A stretch of 64,000 nucleotides of DNA from Lactobacillus sp. (GTDB lineage Bacteria > Bacillota > Bacilli > Lactobacillales > Lactobacillaceae), in NCBI GenBank assembly GCA_030530865.1, contig JAUMUC010000002.1:169119-233118 (forward strand), written 5' to 3'. Both the position numbers and the translations under genes were made by a program. The notes beneath the pieces were generated by a model. The model saw nothing but the letters and a program-made list of their open reading frames with translations, was not told where the DNA came from and ran no database searches. Shown piece by piece: positions 39,123-46,357 of this stretch (position 1 is its first letter; every line of letters begins with the position of its first letter).

Positions 39123-39737
39123 TTATTTCACTATTATATTCTTAAGCGTACTTAACACCTTATTGAGTTTAATTCCATCATTTTCTTTATGTGAAATTTC
39201 TTTTAAAACTAGCAATTTAACATTTTGCACATTTTTTAAAGCAAAGAATTGTTCTATAGGGCATTCTACATCTTTTTCACCTTGTATAAAGTAAATCTTA
39301 TTTTTTATACAATTAGATTTGATAATGCCATAGAAGTCATCATTTGACCCAATATATGATCGTAGCCATGTTCTTTCTGAAGAGAAAATAAATTGATAAT
39401 TTAAACTAATAAAGCCACTAAGTATTATAATTTTGTCAAACTTTTTATAATTTGATAATAATGATGCTAGATAACCTCCATAACTTTCACCAATTAAAAT
39501 AATTTTGAAATTCTTATATTTAGAAATTAACCGATCAATACTATTCTTTACATAATTTAAGTCTGTACTTCCACCTTGTCCTGGACAAAATGGATAATTC
39601 AAAATAACTAAATTGTATCCTAATCCATGAATAAAATTACAATACGGATCATACTTATACGACTTAAGAACAAAGTCTGGACCATCATGCAAATAAATAA
39701 AGAGCATTTCGTCCTTTGACATAAAATATTCTGGCAT
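39123..39737 (-). CDS. Prolyl-oligopeptidase-like serine hydrolase, candidate leader protease
   Basis: A 204-residue alpha/beta hydrolase resembling the catalytic domain of S9 peptidases without the beta-propeller. Visible are the oxyanion region YLHDGP (residue 16 on), the nucleophile elbow IGESYGGYLAS, the acid in GEKDVECP and the histidine in EISHKEND, so the triad is complete. It is 3 bases downstream of an ABC permease gene in the leftward operon of the RiPP-like cassette. Class III lanthipeptide clusters can encode S9 peptidases that trim the leader, which makes this a candidate here. A plain esterase is the alternative. The gene is visibly AT-rich. Confidence 0.7.
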   Translation of the reverse strand: MPEYFMSKDEMLFIYLHDGPDFVLKSYKYDPYCNFIHGLGYNLVILNYPFCPGQGGSTDLNYVKNSIDRLISKYKNFKIILIGESYGGYLASLLSNYKKFDKIIILSGFISLNYQFIFSSERTWLRSYIGSNDDFYGIIKSNCIKNKIYFIQGEKDVECPIEQFFALKNVQNVKLLVLKEISHKENDGIKLNKVLSTLKNIIVK

Positions 39738-39740
39738 ACT

Positions 39741-40541
39741 CTATCTTTCTGCTAGACTTAATGGCAACTTCTTTAAAACAAATTGAGTAATTGCTACCAT
39801 CACCACAGTGATTAAGAAATCCACCAAAATTTTAACAAAATCAAATTCACCAAATGCTACCGTTCTGATAGCTTCCAATTGATAAGTTAAAGGATTAATT
39901 ATTGATAACCCTTTAATAATCCATGGCAAATTGTTGCTAAAAACATATAAAGTTGGGGCTGCATAAGCAACTGGTGAAAAAATCAAAGTCATTACAATAT
40001 CTCTTTTTTCATAAGAAGTAATTCTTGTACTCAGGATTATCCCTAATGAAGTCCAAAATTGCAAACCGATTACCAGTGGAATCAATGATAAAAGCAAGTA
40101 GCCTAAATTGTAAATTCCTGCAGTAAAGCTTCCTAAAATAATCAAAATCAAGCTTTCAAATAATAATCCCAAAATTGGGAAAAAGCTCATTCCAATAATG
40201 TAGTGCCAAGGTTGGATTCCGTTCAGGAATTTAATAGCTAACAAACCATATGTTTTATCGATAGTTGCCCGATACATTGCTTGAGACATTTGCGTCGTTA
40301 CAAAGAATGTTAATACCCCTGTTAAAGCATATTGGCGATAGCTTAAAGTTAATCCCATATAATGAACTGATGGATAGACACTACTCAATGCTAAAACTAG
40401 TAAGCCATACGTAATTAAAGGTTCCATAAACATTGATAAAAGCAAACCTTTATTTCTTAAAAAGGCACGAAGTTCGTTATTAGCAACAATCTTAATTGCT
40501 CTAATTCCCATGCTCTTTTTTCTAAAATCAAGTGGATTCAT
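39741..40541 (-). CDS. ABC-2 type transporter permease
   Basis: A 266-residue membrane protein with six hydrophobic segments of the ABC-2/DrrB-NodJ exporter type. The C-terminal signature region IINPLTYQLEAIRT is characteristic. It begins immediately after the ATPase gene, and the hydrolase gene follows 3 bases later, so the three are one operon. Its likely job in this cassette is export of the modified peptide or immunity to it, inferred from position. A general drug exporter cannot be excluded. Confidence 0.85.
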   Translation of the reverse strand: MNPLDFRKKSMGIRAIKIVANNELRAFLRNKGLLLSMFMEPLITYGLLVLALSSVYPSVHYMGLTLSYRQYALTGVLTFFVTTQMSQAMYRATIDKTYGLLAIKFLNGIQPWHYIIGMSFFPILGLLFESLILIILGSFTAGIYNLGYLLLSLIPLVIGLQFWTSLGIILSTRITSYEKRDIVMTLIFSPVAYAAPTLYVFSNNLPWIIKGLSIINPLTYQLEAIRTVAFGEFDFVKILVDFLITVVMVAITQFVLKKLPLSLAER

Positions 40542-41246
40542 TTAATCATCCCCTTTTCTCTTATTCAAGTAAGTATCACGAAGACTAGAGCCTGATTTAA
40601 AATCATCCATCGCTCCATAGTAAGCTTGACGATGATCATTAATAAATAAGACCTTTTCTGCGTAATTTTCTAACAAAGTCAAATCATGAGATGAAGTTAA
40701 AACAGCTGCACCTTCTTTAGTTTTATCAAGCAAAAACTTAAAAAGTGCTTCAGAAGTCTCCACATCTAAGCCAGTTGTTGGTTCATCAAGAATATAAACA
40801 TCGGGTTTTCGAGCGATTTCTCTAGCTACTTGGACACGTTGCTGCTGACCACCAGATAAGTGATCAACCGGTTTATCCTTTAAACTAACAATGTCCATAA
40901 TTTCCATCGCTTCGTTTGTCTGCTTAACCGCGTCTTTTTTCGAAAAGCCAGCCAAAATTGGTCCCTGGTAGACATTGTCATAAGCTAAAGTGTACCAATC
41001 AATAATTTGAGCCTGTGGACTAAAGCCTAAGCGATTAAAAGGATTGTCCTTTTGATCCTTAACATCCCAAGTGACTGTTCCAGAAAGCGTAGGCAAAACA
41101 CCGATTATTGTATTGATCAAGGTTGATTTGCCGGCTCCGTTAGAACCGATTAAAGCGATAAAATCACCCGGTTTTAATTCAAAATCCAGGCCTTCAGTTA
41201 CCACTTGATCGCCATAACCAGTAGTCACATTTGAAACTTTAATCAT
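40542..41246 (-). CDS. ABC transporter ATP-binding protein
   Basis: A 234-residue ABC ATPase with all motifs: Walker A GSNGAGKST (about 34), signature LSGGQQQR (about 130), Walker B YILDEPTTGLD (about 150) and the switch histidine in TSSHDL. The ATG at 41246 is chosen because GGAGG lies 8 bases upstream; a longer form from an upstream codon has no ribosome site. It heads the leftward operon with the permease and hydrolase and is divergent from the precursor peptide gene. Export or self-protection for the cassette is the inferred role. Confidence 0.88.
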   Translation of the reverse strand: MIKVSNVTTGYGDQVVTEGLDFELKPGDFIALIGSNGAGKSTLINTIIGVLPTLSGTVTWDVKDQKDNPFNRLGFSPQAQIIDWYTLAYDNVYQGPILAGFSKKDAVKQTNEAMEIMDIVSLKDKPVDHLSGGQQQRVQVAREIARKPDVYILDEPTTGLDVETSEALFKFLLDKTKEGAAVLTSSHDLTLLENYAEKVLFINDHRQAYYGAMDDFKSGSSLRDTYLNKRKGDD

Positions 41247-41296
41247 ATAACTCCCTCCTTCGTTTCTTAACACTTTTTTCATTTACTTAACATCAG

Positions 41297-41302
41297 TATA
41301 AT
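41297..41302 (+). promoter_or_regulatory. -10 element of the RiPP-like operon
   Basis: TATAAT lies 50 bases before the precursor start codon in the divergent region. The -35 region is poor (TTTTTC, 16-base spacer), which may indicate control by an activator. Confidence 0.4.
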
Positions 41303-41330
41303 GATATACTCATTTTATCCGAATAGTCAA
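41301..41330 (-). promoter_or_regulatory. Promoter of the ABC transporter operon
   Basis: On the minus strand TTGACT (41325-41330) is followed after 18 bases by TATCAT (41301-41306). It overlaps the divergent -10 element of the precursor operon, so the two operons may compete or be regulated together. Confidence 0.45.
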
Positions 41331-41351
41331 ATTAAATTAGGTGGTATTATT

Positions 41352-41588
41352 ATGACAAAAGATTTCAATAAACTAATTAATGATTTGCAAGCTAACACTT
41401 CAGTCATTGCTGAATTTTTATCAAGTCCAGAAAAAGTTTTAAACAAATATGATATTTCCGCACAAGAAAAAGAAGCACTTTTGGCAAGGGATCTAGATTC
41501 TCTTGACAATTTAGGACTAACTGTTGATAAAGCAGCAGGTGCATTATCTGGTGCACATAGTCAGTTATGTAAAAAAATTGATTTATAA
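41352..41588 (+). CDS. Candidate lanthipeptide-like precursor peptide
   Basis: A 78-residue peptide beginning MTKDFNKLINDLQ, with AGGTGG 7 bases before the ATG. Residues 1-60 look like an acidic helical leader: the stretch FLSSPEKVLNKYDISAQEKE followed by ALLARDLDSL recalls leaders that resemble the small LigA-like helical fold. The tail AAGALSGAHSQLCKKIDL has Ser66, Ser70 and a single Cys73, close to but not the same as the Ser-x2-Ser-x(2-5)-Cys motif that yields labionin. A lyase-kinase gene follows in the same operon. Precursor function is inferred from composition and context. I know of no named match. Confidence 0.7.
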   Translation: MTKDFNKLINDLQANTSVIAEFLSSPEKVLNKYDISAQEKEALLARDLDSLDNLGLTVDKAAGALSGAHSQLCKKIDL

Positions 41589-41604
41589 TACAAATAATGA
41601 CTGT

Positions 41605-41898
41605 ATGTACAGATGTGTAAATGAGAATTTAGAATCATTAATTTTAGATTTTTTATCTTCTGATTTTGAAAATGAATCAGAAATTATTAATAGTGATTCT
41701 TTTACTACATTTAATAAATTTATCTTAGAATCATTTAATACAAATCAGTCGAACCGATTTAGTATTTGCCAATTAGCACTTTTTTTGCAACAACACGGCT
41801 CAACACCTTTAATTACAAATCAATTGCTTAAAAGGTATATTTATGGTCTTTATTTATTAAGTTTAGAGCGAAAGAACAGTGATAGTTTTGTCCCATAG
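41605..41898 (+). CDS. Unknown 97-residue protein in the RiPP-like operon
   Basis: I do not recognise this protein. It reads MYRCVNENLESLILDFLSSDF and ends in a helical, hydrophobic segment (LLKRYIYGLYLLSLERK). It is acidic in the first 45 residues, without signal peptide or clear membrane helix. No strong ribosome site is visible; a TTG start 27 bases upstream is possible. It starts 16 bases after the precursor gene and overlaps the synthetase gene by 20 bases, so it is probably coexpressed. It could be a partner of the synthetase, for example a peptide-binding or cyclisation helper. The whole gene is very AT-rich. Confidence 0.55.
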   Translation: MYRCVNENLESLILDFLSSDFENESEIINSDSFTTFNKFILESFNTNQSNRFSICQLALFLQQHGSTPLITNQLLKRYIYGLYLLSLERKNSDSFVP

Positions 41899-43222
41899 TA
41901 AATTATCTGTTGAGTCAGAATTTAAAAAACTCTTAAGCCAAAATAATATTAAAAAAATTAATAAAAATGACATTTGGGCATATCCTAGTAATAATTCATT
42001 AACTTGGAATGAATTAGATAACTACGGATGGAAAATTCACATTAGTGCAATAATTCCAAATGCTATACAAATTGCTCAAGAGTTTATTGGCCTTGCAAAA
42101 TTATATGAATTAAATTTCAAAATTTTAGCTAGTTTAAATCAATTAGAAAAAATTAATTTAGGTTATTATGGAAACAGTCAAATTGGAAAATTCATTACCA
42201 TTTATCCTAAAGCTGGATGTGCTACAAAAACTCTTGAATTACTGCACTATAAATTTCACAATTTTGTAGGTATTAAAGTAGGCTCAGATTTTTCTTACAA
42301 ATTGAATTCAAATATTTACTACAGATTTGGGACGATTTTGAATGATATATATCACATAGATAAAAGAGATAAAAAATTATCTCCACCTTCTGGATATGAA
42401 ACTATTGAAGACTATAGCATTCCGCATTATCACGAAATTCCAACTAGATATTTAATTATAAAAACCATTAAAAAGGTTGGGCTATCTGGTGTTTATTATG
42501 CTATTGACCTTAAAAATAACTATAAAGTAATAATTAGATACGCTACTCAATATTACAATTTAGATTCTTTTAATGTTGATGATAAAGATAGATTGTTAAA
42601 TTCGTATCATTTATTAAAATCTAAAATTATTTATGAATCGCAAAATTTTGAAAAGCCATTAGATATTTTTTATATTGATAATGCCGTTTTCTTAGTTACA
42701 AAGTTTGAAAATGGAAGCACAATTAACGATTTAATTTTGAATAAAGAATTTGACTGTTTGGATATAAAAACAAGAATATTCATTTTCAACAAAATAATTT
42801 CAGCGATTAATTTACTTAATGAAAATGGATTTATCTTTAGAGACCTTTCACTGAGTAATATAATTTTGTCTGATGATCTAAATATCAAGATTATAGATTT
42901 TGATTATTGTATTTCTACTAATATAAACGACTTAAGTTATCCTGGTACTGAAATAGAATCAGCTGGTACATTTGGCTTTTTTAATCCAAATATAGATGTA
43001 ACAAGTATTAAAACTGATCGTTACAGTCTAGCGAAGATTTTTTATTTTTTCTGTTTGCCATCCAATTATAGATCATTAATTAAAGAATGTGATTTCACCA
43101 AAACCTATTCAGAAGTTAAAGAAACAATAGACTCTTGCTTTAAGACTAAATTGGAATCACATCTTGAAAAATATTATAAAGAGCTTCTTGAAGGAAAATA
43201 TATAAAAGAAATTTCCTTATAA
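41879..43222 (+). CDS. Lyase-kinase protein like class III lanthipeptide synthetases, without cyclase domain
   Basis: A 447-residue protein. Residues 1-155 match the lyase domain of LanKC/LanL enzymes: GWKIHIS (His54), NFKIL (Lys81), GKFITIYP (103-110), and SDFSYKLNSNIYYRFG (136-151). Residues 195-435 form a protein-kinase-like domain with the glycine loop KVGLSGVYYAID, catalytic RDLSLSN (Asp322, Asn327), metal site DFD (Asp340) and GTFGF. The ATP lysine expected in VxxK is Arg220 (VIIR). The LanC-like cyclase of about 400 residues found in such enzymes is absent: a terminator follows 8 bases later. GTG start, overlapping the preceding gene. It would phosphorylate and dehydrate Ser/Thr in the precursor. 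Confidence 0.8.
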   Translation: MIVLSHSKLSVESEFKKLLSQNNIKKINKNDIWAYPSNNSLTWNELDNYGWKIHISAIIPNAIQIAQEFIGLAKLYELNFKILASLNQLEKINLGYYGNSQIGKFITIYPKAGCATKTLELLHYKFHNFVGIKVGSDFSYKLNSNIYYRFGTILNDIYHIDKRDKKLSPPSGYETIEDYSIPHYHEIPTRYLIIKTIKKVGLSGVYYAIDLKNNYKVIIRYATQYYNLDSFNVDDKDRLLNSYHLLKSKIIYESQNFEKPLDIFYIDNAVFLVTKFENGSTINDLILNKEFDCLDIKTRIFIFNKIISAINLLNENGFIFRDLSLSNIILSDDLNIKIIDFDYCISTNINDLSYPGTEIESAGTFGFFNPNIDVTSIKTDRYSLAKIFYFFCLPSNYRSLIKECDFTKTYSEVKETIDSCFKTKLESHLEKYYKELLEGKYIKEISL

Positions 43223-43229
43223 AGAAACG

Positions 43230-43260
43230 AAAAAAAGCCAAGCAATGCTTGGTCTTTTTT
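43230..43260. terminator. Bidirectional terminator between the cassette and thrS
   Basis: The stem AAGCCAAGCA/TGCTTGGTCTT with A and T runs ends both the rightward RiPP-like operon and the convergent thrS. Confidence 0.85.
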
Positions 43261-43267
43261 GTTTATA

Positions 43268-45199
43268 TTATTTTTCTCTTGAGTAGTTTTCTACATCAGC
43301 AGTAATTTCGCTGATAAAGTCAGCTAAACTCTTTGAAACTTGATCTTCGCTACCGTACTTACGAACATTAACGGCATCCTTGTTAGCTTCATCATCACCC
43401 AATACCAAAGTGTAAGGTACCTTTTGTGTTTGAGCTTCACGGATCTTGTAACCCATCTTTTCATTTCTGAAGTCAACATCTGCTCTGAACCCACGCTTAA
43501 CAAGTTCTTCTTTAACCTTCTTAGCGTAATCACCGTGAGCATCTAAGTTAACTGGAATAATTCTAACTTGTTGTGGAGCAAGCCAAGTTGGGAATGCACC
43601 CTTGTAGATTTCAGTTAAGTAAGCAATGAATCTTTCCATAGTACCAACAATACCACGGTGAATCATAACTGGACGGTGTTCTTCACCATCTTGACCTACA
43701 TAGTGCAAGTCAAATCTTTCTGGAAGCATGAAGTCAAGTTGGATAGTTGACATAGTTTCGTCATTTCCAAGTGCAGTCTTGGTTTGGATATCAAGCTTAG
43801 GACCGTAGAAGGCTGCTTCACCTTCTGCTTCAACGTAGTCTAAGCCTAAATCGTCCATCGCACCCTTAAGCATCTTTTGACTTCTTTCCCACATTTCATC
43901 GTTTGCAAAGTACTTTTCAGTGTTCTTTGGATCACGGTATGAAAGTCTGAAGTAGTAATCAGTAATGTCGAAGTCCTTGTATACGCTCATGATTAACTTC
44001 AAGATCTTAGCAAATTCTTCTTGAACTTGATCAAGTGCTACAAAAGTGTGTCCATCGTTCAAAGTCATTTCACGAACACGTTGCAAACCTGATAAGGCAC
44101 CAGATTTTTCGTAACGGTGCATCATACCAAGTTCAGCAATTCTAATTGGCAATTCACGGTATGAACGAATGTGGTGCTTGAAAATTTGAATGTGACTTGG
44201 GCAGTTCATTGGACGTAATTCAAGCATTTCGCCGTCACCCATGTCCATTGGTGGGAACATGTCGTCACGGTAGTGTGCCCAGTGTCCTGATGTCTTGTAG
44301 GCATCTAAGTTCATCAATACTGGAGTGTAAACATGTTCATAACCATCAGCTACTTCACGGTCAACGATGTAACGTTCAATAGTTCTTCTGATAGTTGCAC
44401 CATTTGGCATCCAGTATGGAAGACCTGCACCAACAGTTGGGTCAACAAAGAAGAGATCAAGGTCACGACCAATAGTTCTGTGATCACGTTCCTTAATTTC
44501 TTCACGACGCTTAAGATCTGCTTCAAGATCACTTGCCTTGAAGAAAGCAGTACCAAAGATTCTTTGAAGCATTGGATTAGAACTCTTACCTAGCCAGTAT
44601 GCACCAGCAACACTCAAAAGCTTAAATTGCTTAACTTTACCAGAGTTTGGTAATAAAGCAGCGTAACCAAAGTCAACAAAGTCACCCATCTTGTAGCAAG
44701 CTACTGGGTCACTTTCTTCTTTAAGAAGGTCAAGCTTAAATTGGTCATCTTTGAACATAGCTTCAACTTCGCTCTTTGGAAGGTTAACTAATTCAATTGC
44801 TTCACCATTCTTGATAACTTTTTGCATTGCTTTTTCAAGTTCAGGAAGTTCAGTTACCTTGATTTGGTCATCCTTGTCAGTATCAACGAAGAAACCATCA
44901 TCAATTAATTCGTGACTACCCAAACGAAGTTCAGGATATTTTGCCTTAGCGACACTAGCAAAAATGAAAGCTGCAGTATCACGAACTACCTTTAAGCTAG
45001 CTTCGTCTTTGTCTGTCAAAATAGCTACCTTAGCATCCTTTGATAATTCGTAGTCCAATGGACGAATTTCGCCATCAACTTCACCAGCAACTGCTGACTT
45101 ACCAAGTGAAGTAGCAATTGACTTAGCAAAATCCAAAATACTCATTTTATCTGATAATTCTTTCTTTGAACCATCTGGTAAAGTAATTGAAAAACTCAT
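43268..45199 (-). CDS. thrS: Threonyl-tRNA synthetase
   Basis: A 643-residue class II synthetase. It has the N-terminal TGS domain (about 1-60), the editing domain (about 65-230), a catalytic core with the zinc ligands in MRPMNCPSH and in the matching HRP/YSG-type segments, and the C-terminal anticodon-binding domain (about 540-643). The ATG at 45199 is preferred because GGAGG lies 5 bases upstream. Expression is under a T-box leader. In many bacteria thrS adjoins infC; here the RiPP-like cassette separates them. Confidence 0.97.
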   Translation of the reverse strand: MSFSITLPDGSKKELSDKMSILDFAKSIATSLGKSAVAGEVDGEIRPLDYELSKDAKVAILTDKDEASLKVVRDTAAFIFASVAKAKYPELRLGSHELIDDGFFVDTDKDDQIKVTELPELEKAMQKVIKNGEAIELVNLPKSEVEAMFKDDQFKLDLLKEESDPVACYKMGDFVDFGYAALLPNSGKVKQFKLLSVAGAYWLGKSSNPMLQRIFGTAFFKASDLEADLKRREEIKERDHRTIGRDLDLFFVDPTVGAGLPYWMPNGATIRRTIERYIVDREVADGYEHVYTPVLMNLDAYKTSGHWAHYRDDMFPPMDMGDGEMLELRPMNCPSHIQIFKHHIRSYRELPIRIAELGMMHRYEKSGALSGLQRVREMTLNDGHTFVALDQVQEEFAKILKLIMSVYKDFDITDYYFRLSYRDPKNTEKYFANDEMWERSQKMLKGAMDDLGLDYVEAEGEAAFYGPKLDIQTKTALGNDETMSTIQLDFMLPERFDLHYVGQDGEEHRPVMIHRGIVGTMERFIAYLTEIYKGAFPTWLAPQQVRIIPVNLDAHGDYAKKVKEELVKRGFRADVDFRNEKMGYKIREAQTQKVPYTLVLGDDEANKDAVNVRKYGSEDQVSKSLADFISEITADVENYSREK

Positions 45200-45209
45200 A
45201 ATAACCTCC

Positions 45210-45440
45210 AAAATAAAAAATCCCAGTGCACAACTGCACTGGGACGTTAATTAGCGTGGTTCCACCCAAAATTCTGGCTCAACAAATAAGCCACTCTGTG
45301 TAATCGATAATGAGATCAACCTAATATTAAACTCTGGGTCTTCAGGAGTGGGCTTCTTGTCTATGTTAAGCTTCCAGAACTAGGCTTAACTCTCTGAGTC
45401 GACTCAAAGCATGTTCCTGATTTAGTTATAAGTATAGTCA
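45210..45440 (-). promoter_or_regulatory. T-box leader of thrS
   Basis: On the minus strand TTGGGTGGAACCACG is the T-box, followed by a terminator stem (GTCCCAGTGCA/TGCACTGGGAT) and T6. A candidate threonine specifier ACC occurs in GAAGACCCAGAG at about 45330-45341. Uncharged tRNA-Thr would promote antitermination. Confidence 0.9.
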
Positions 45441-45468
45441 CCCAGTTTTGAATTATCAAGGTCTTTTT

Positions 45469-46356
45469 TTAAAATTCTCGATAATTCTTACCACCAACGA
45501 CAATTTCTTTTGATAAGAACTTAATTCGTTCCATCAATCTTTTGGCCTTGGCTTCATTGACTTCATTTTTAGTATTAGCTAAAAATGTTTCTAATTCTGG
45601 GAAACGCAAATTTGATGAAAAGAATGTCGACATCTTGCGGTCCATGCGATACTGCAAAATAGATCCTAAAATATCGTCACGACTCCATGGGCTCAAACTT
45701 TCAGAGCCGATATCATCAATCAATAAGACATCAGCAGTTTTCAACTCGTCAACTTTTTCAGACACAGTATTATCCTTAAAGTGATTGCTTAATTCCGATA
45801 AAAAGCTAGGAAAATGGACGAAGGCAACGGTCTTACCGATTGCTGTACAAGCGTTAGCCAAGCCACTCAACAAGTAGGTCTTTCCTACTCCAAAGTCTCC
45901 AGCCAAGTATAAGCCACGAGCTTCTTGACCCTTTTCTAACTTATCAAGAAAAGCCAAAATCTCATTGAAAGCTTCAGCTCTTGGCGGAGTTTTATCGGCA
46001 TCTAGTAATTGAATATTACGAACTGATTCTGGTGGTCCAACTAAAATTAGCTTAGCATCTGCTGCCCGTTTTTTGTTGCGATCAATCGTTTCTTTCGTTG
46101 GAGTGTAGCTTAAACGAACGGCACCAGAATCAACCACCAGTTCTTCTTGATAACCACTAGTTACTTTATCGGGACGCAATAAATGCGTGTAAAAAGTATA
46201 AAGAGCCGAAAAGGAGATCTTCTCTTTGGCTGGATCAAGTTCTTCCCCATGTTCAGCTAAAAAGCTGGTGATCTCAGGGCGAGTTTGCATTTCTTGCCAA
46301 ATGGCATCTTTGTCAATTTTTCGAGGTATCTTTAGATATTCTCCAATCGATCTCAT
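45469..46356 (-). CDS. dnaI: Primosomal protein DnaI (helicase loader)
   Basis: A 295-residue AAA+ ATPase that loads the replicative helicase. The N-terminal domain (about 1-105) precedes the ATPase core with Walker A GDFGVGKTYLL (about residue 155) and Walker B VLLIDDIGSE (about 215). It has normal length. It lies 1 base after dnaB, and the pair forms the usual Firmicute dnaB-dnaI order. Confidence 0.95.
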   Translation of the reverse strand: MRSIGEYLKIPRKIDKDAIWQEMQTRPEITSFLAEHGEELDPAKEKISFSALYTFYTHLLRPDKVTSGYQEELVVDSGAVRLSYTPTKETIDRNKKRAADAKLILVGPPESVRNIQLLDADKTPPRAEAFNEILAFLDKLEKGQEARGLYLAGDFGVGKTYLLSGLANACTAIGKTVAFVHFPSFLSELSNHFKDNTVSEKVDELKTADVLLIDDIGSESLSPWSRDDILGSILQYRMDRKMSTFFSSNLRFPELETFLANTKNEVNEAKAKRLMERIKFLSKEIVVGGKNYREF

Positions 46357-46357
46357 G

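Noticed and set aside
41605-43222. The 97-residue gene and the synthetase as one gene split by a frameshift
   Set aside because: The synthetase already has about 50 residues before the WKIHIS motif, as expected for the family, so its N-terminus seems complete.
39123-43222. Insertion sequence or prophage remnant carrying the cassette
   Set aside because: No transposase, integrase, inverted repeats or attachment-site duplication could be seen at either edge.
43324-44593. Several 60-90 codon open frames within thrS
   Set aside because: All lie in other frames of an intact thrS and resemble no known protein.
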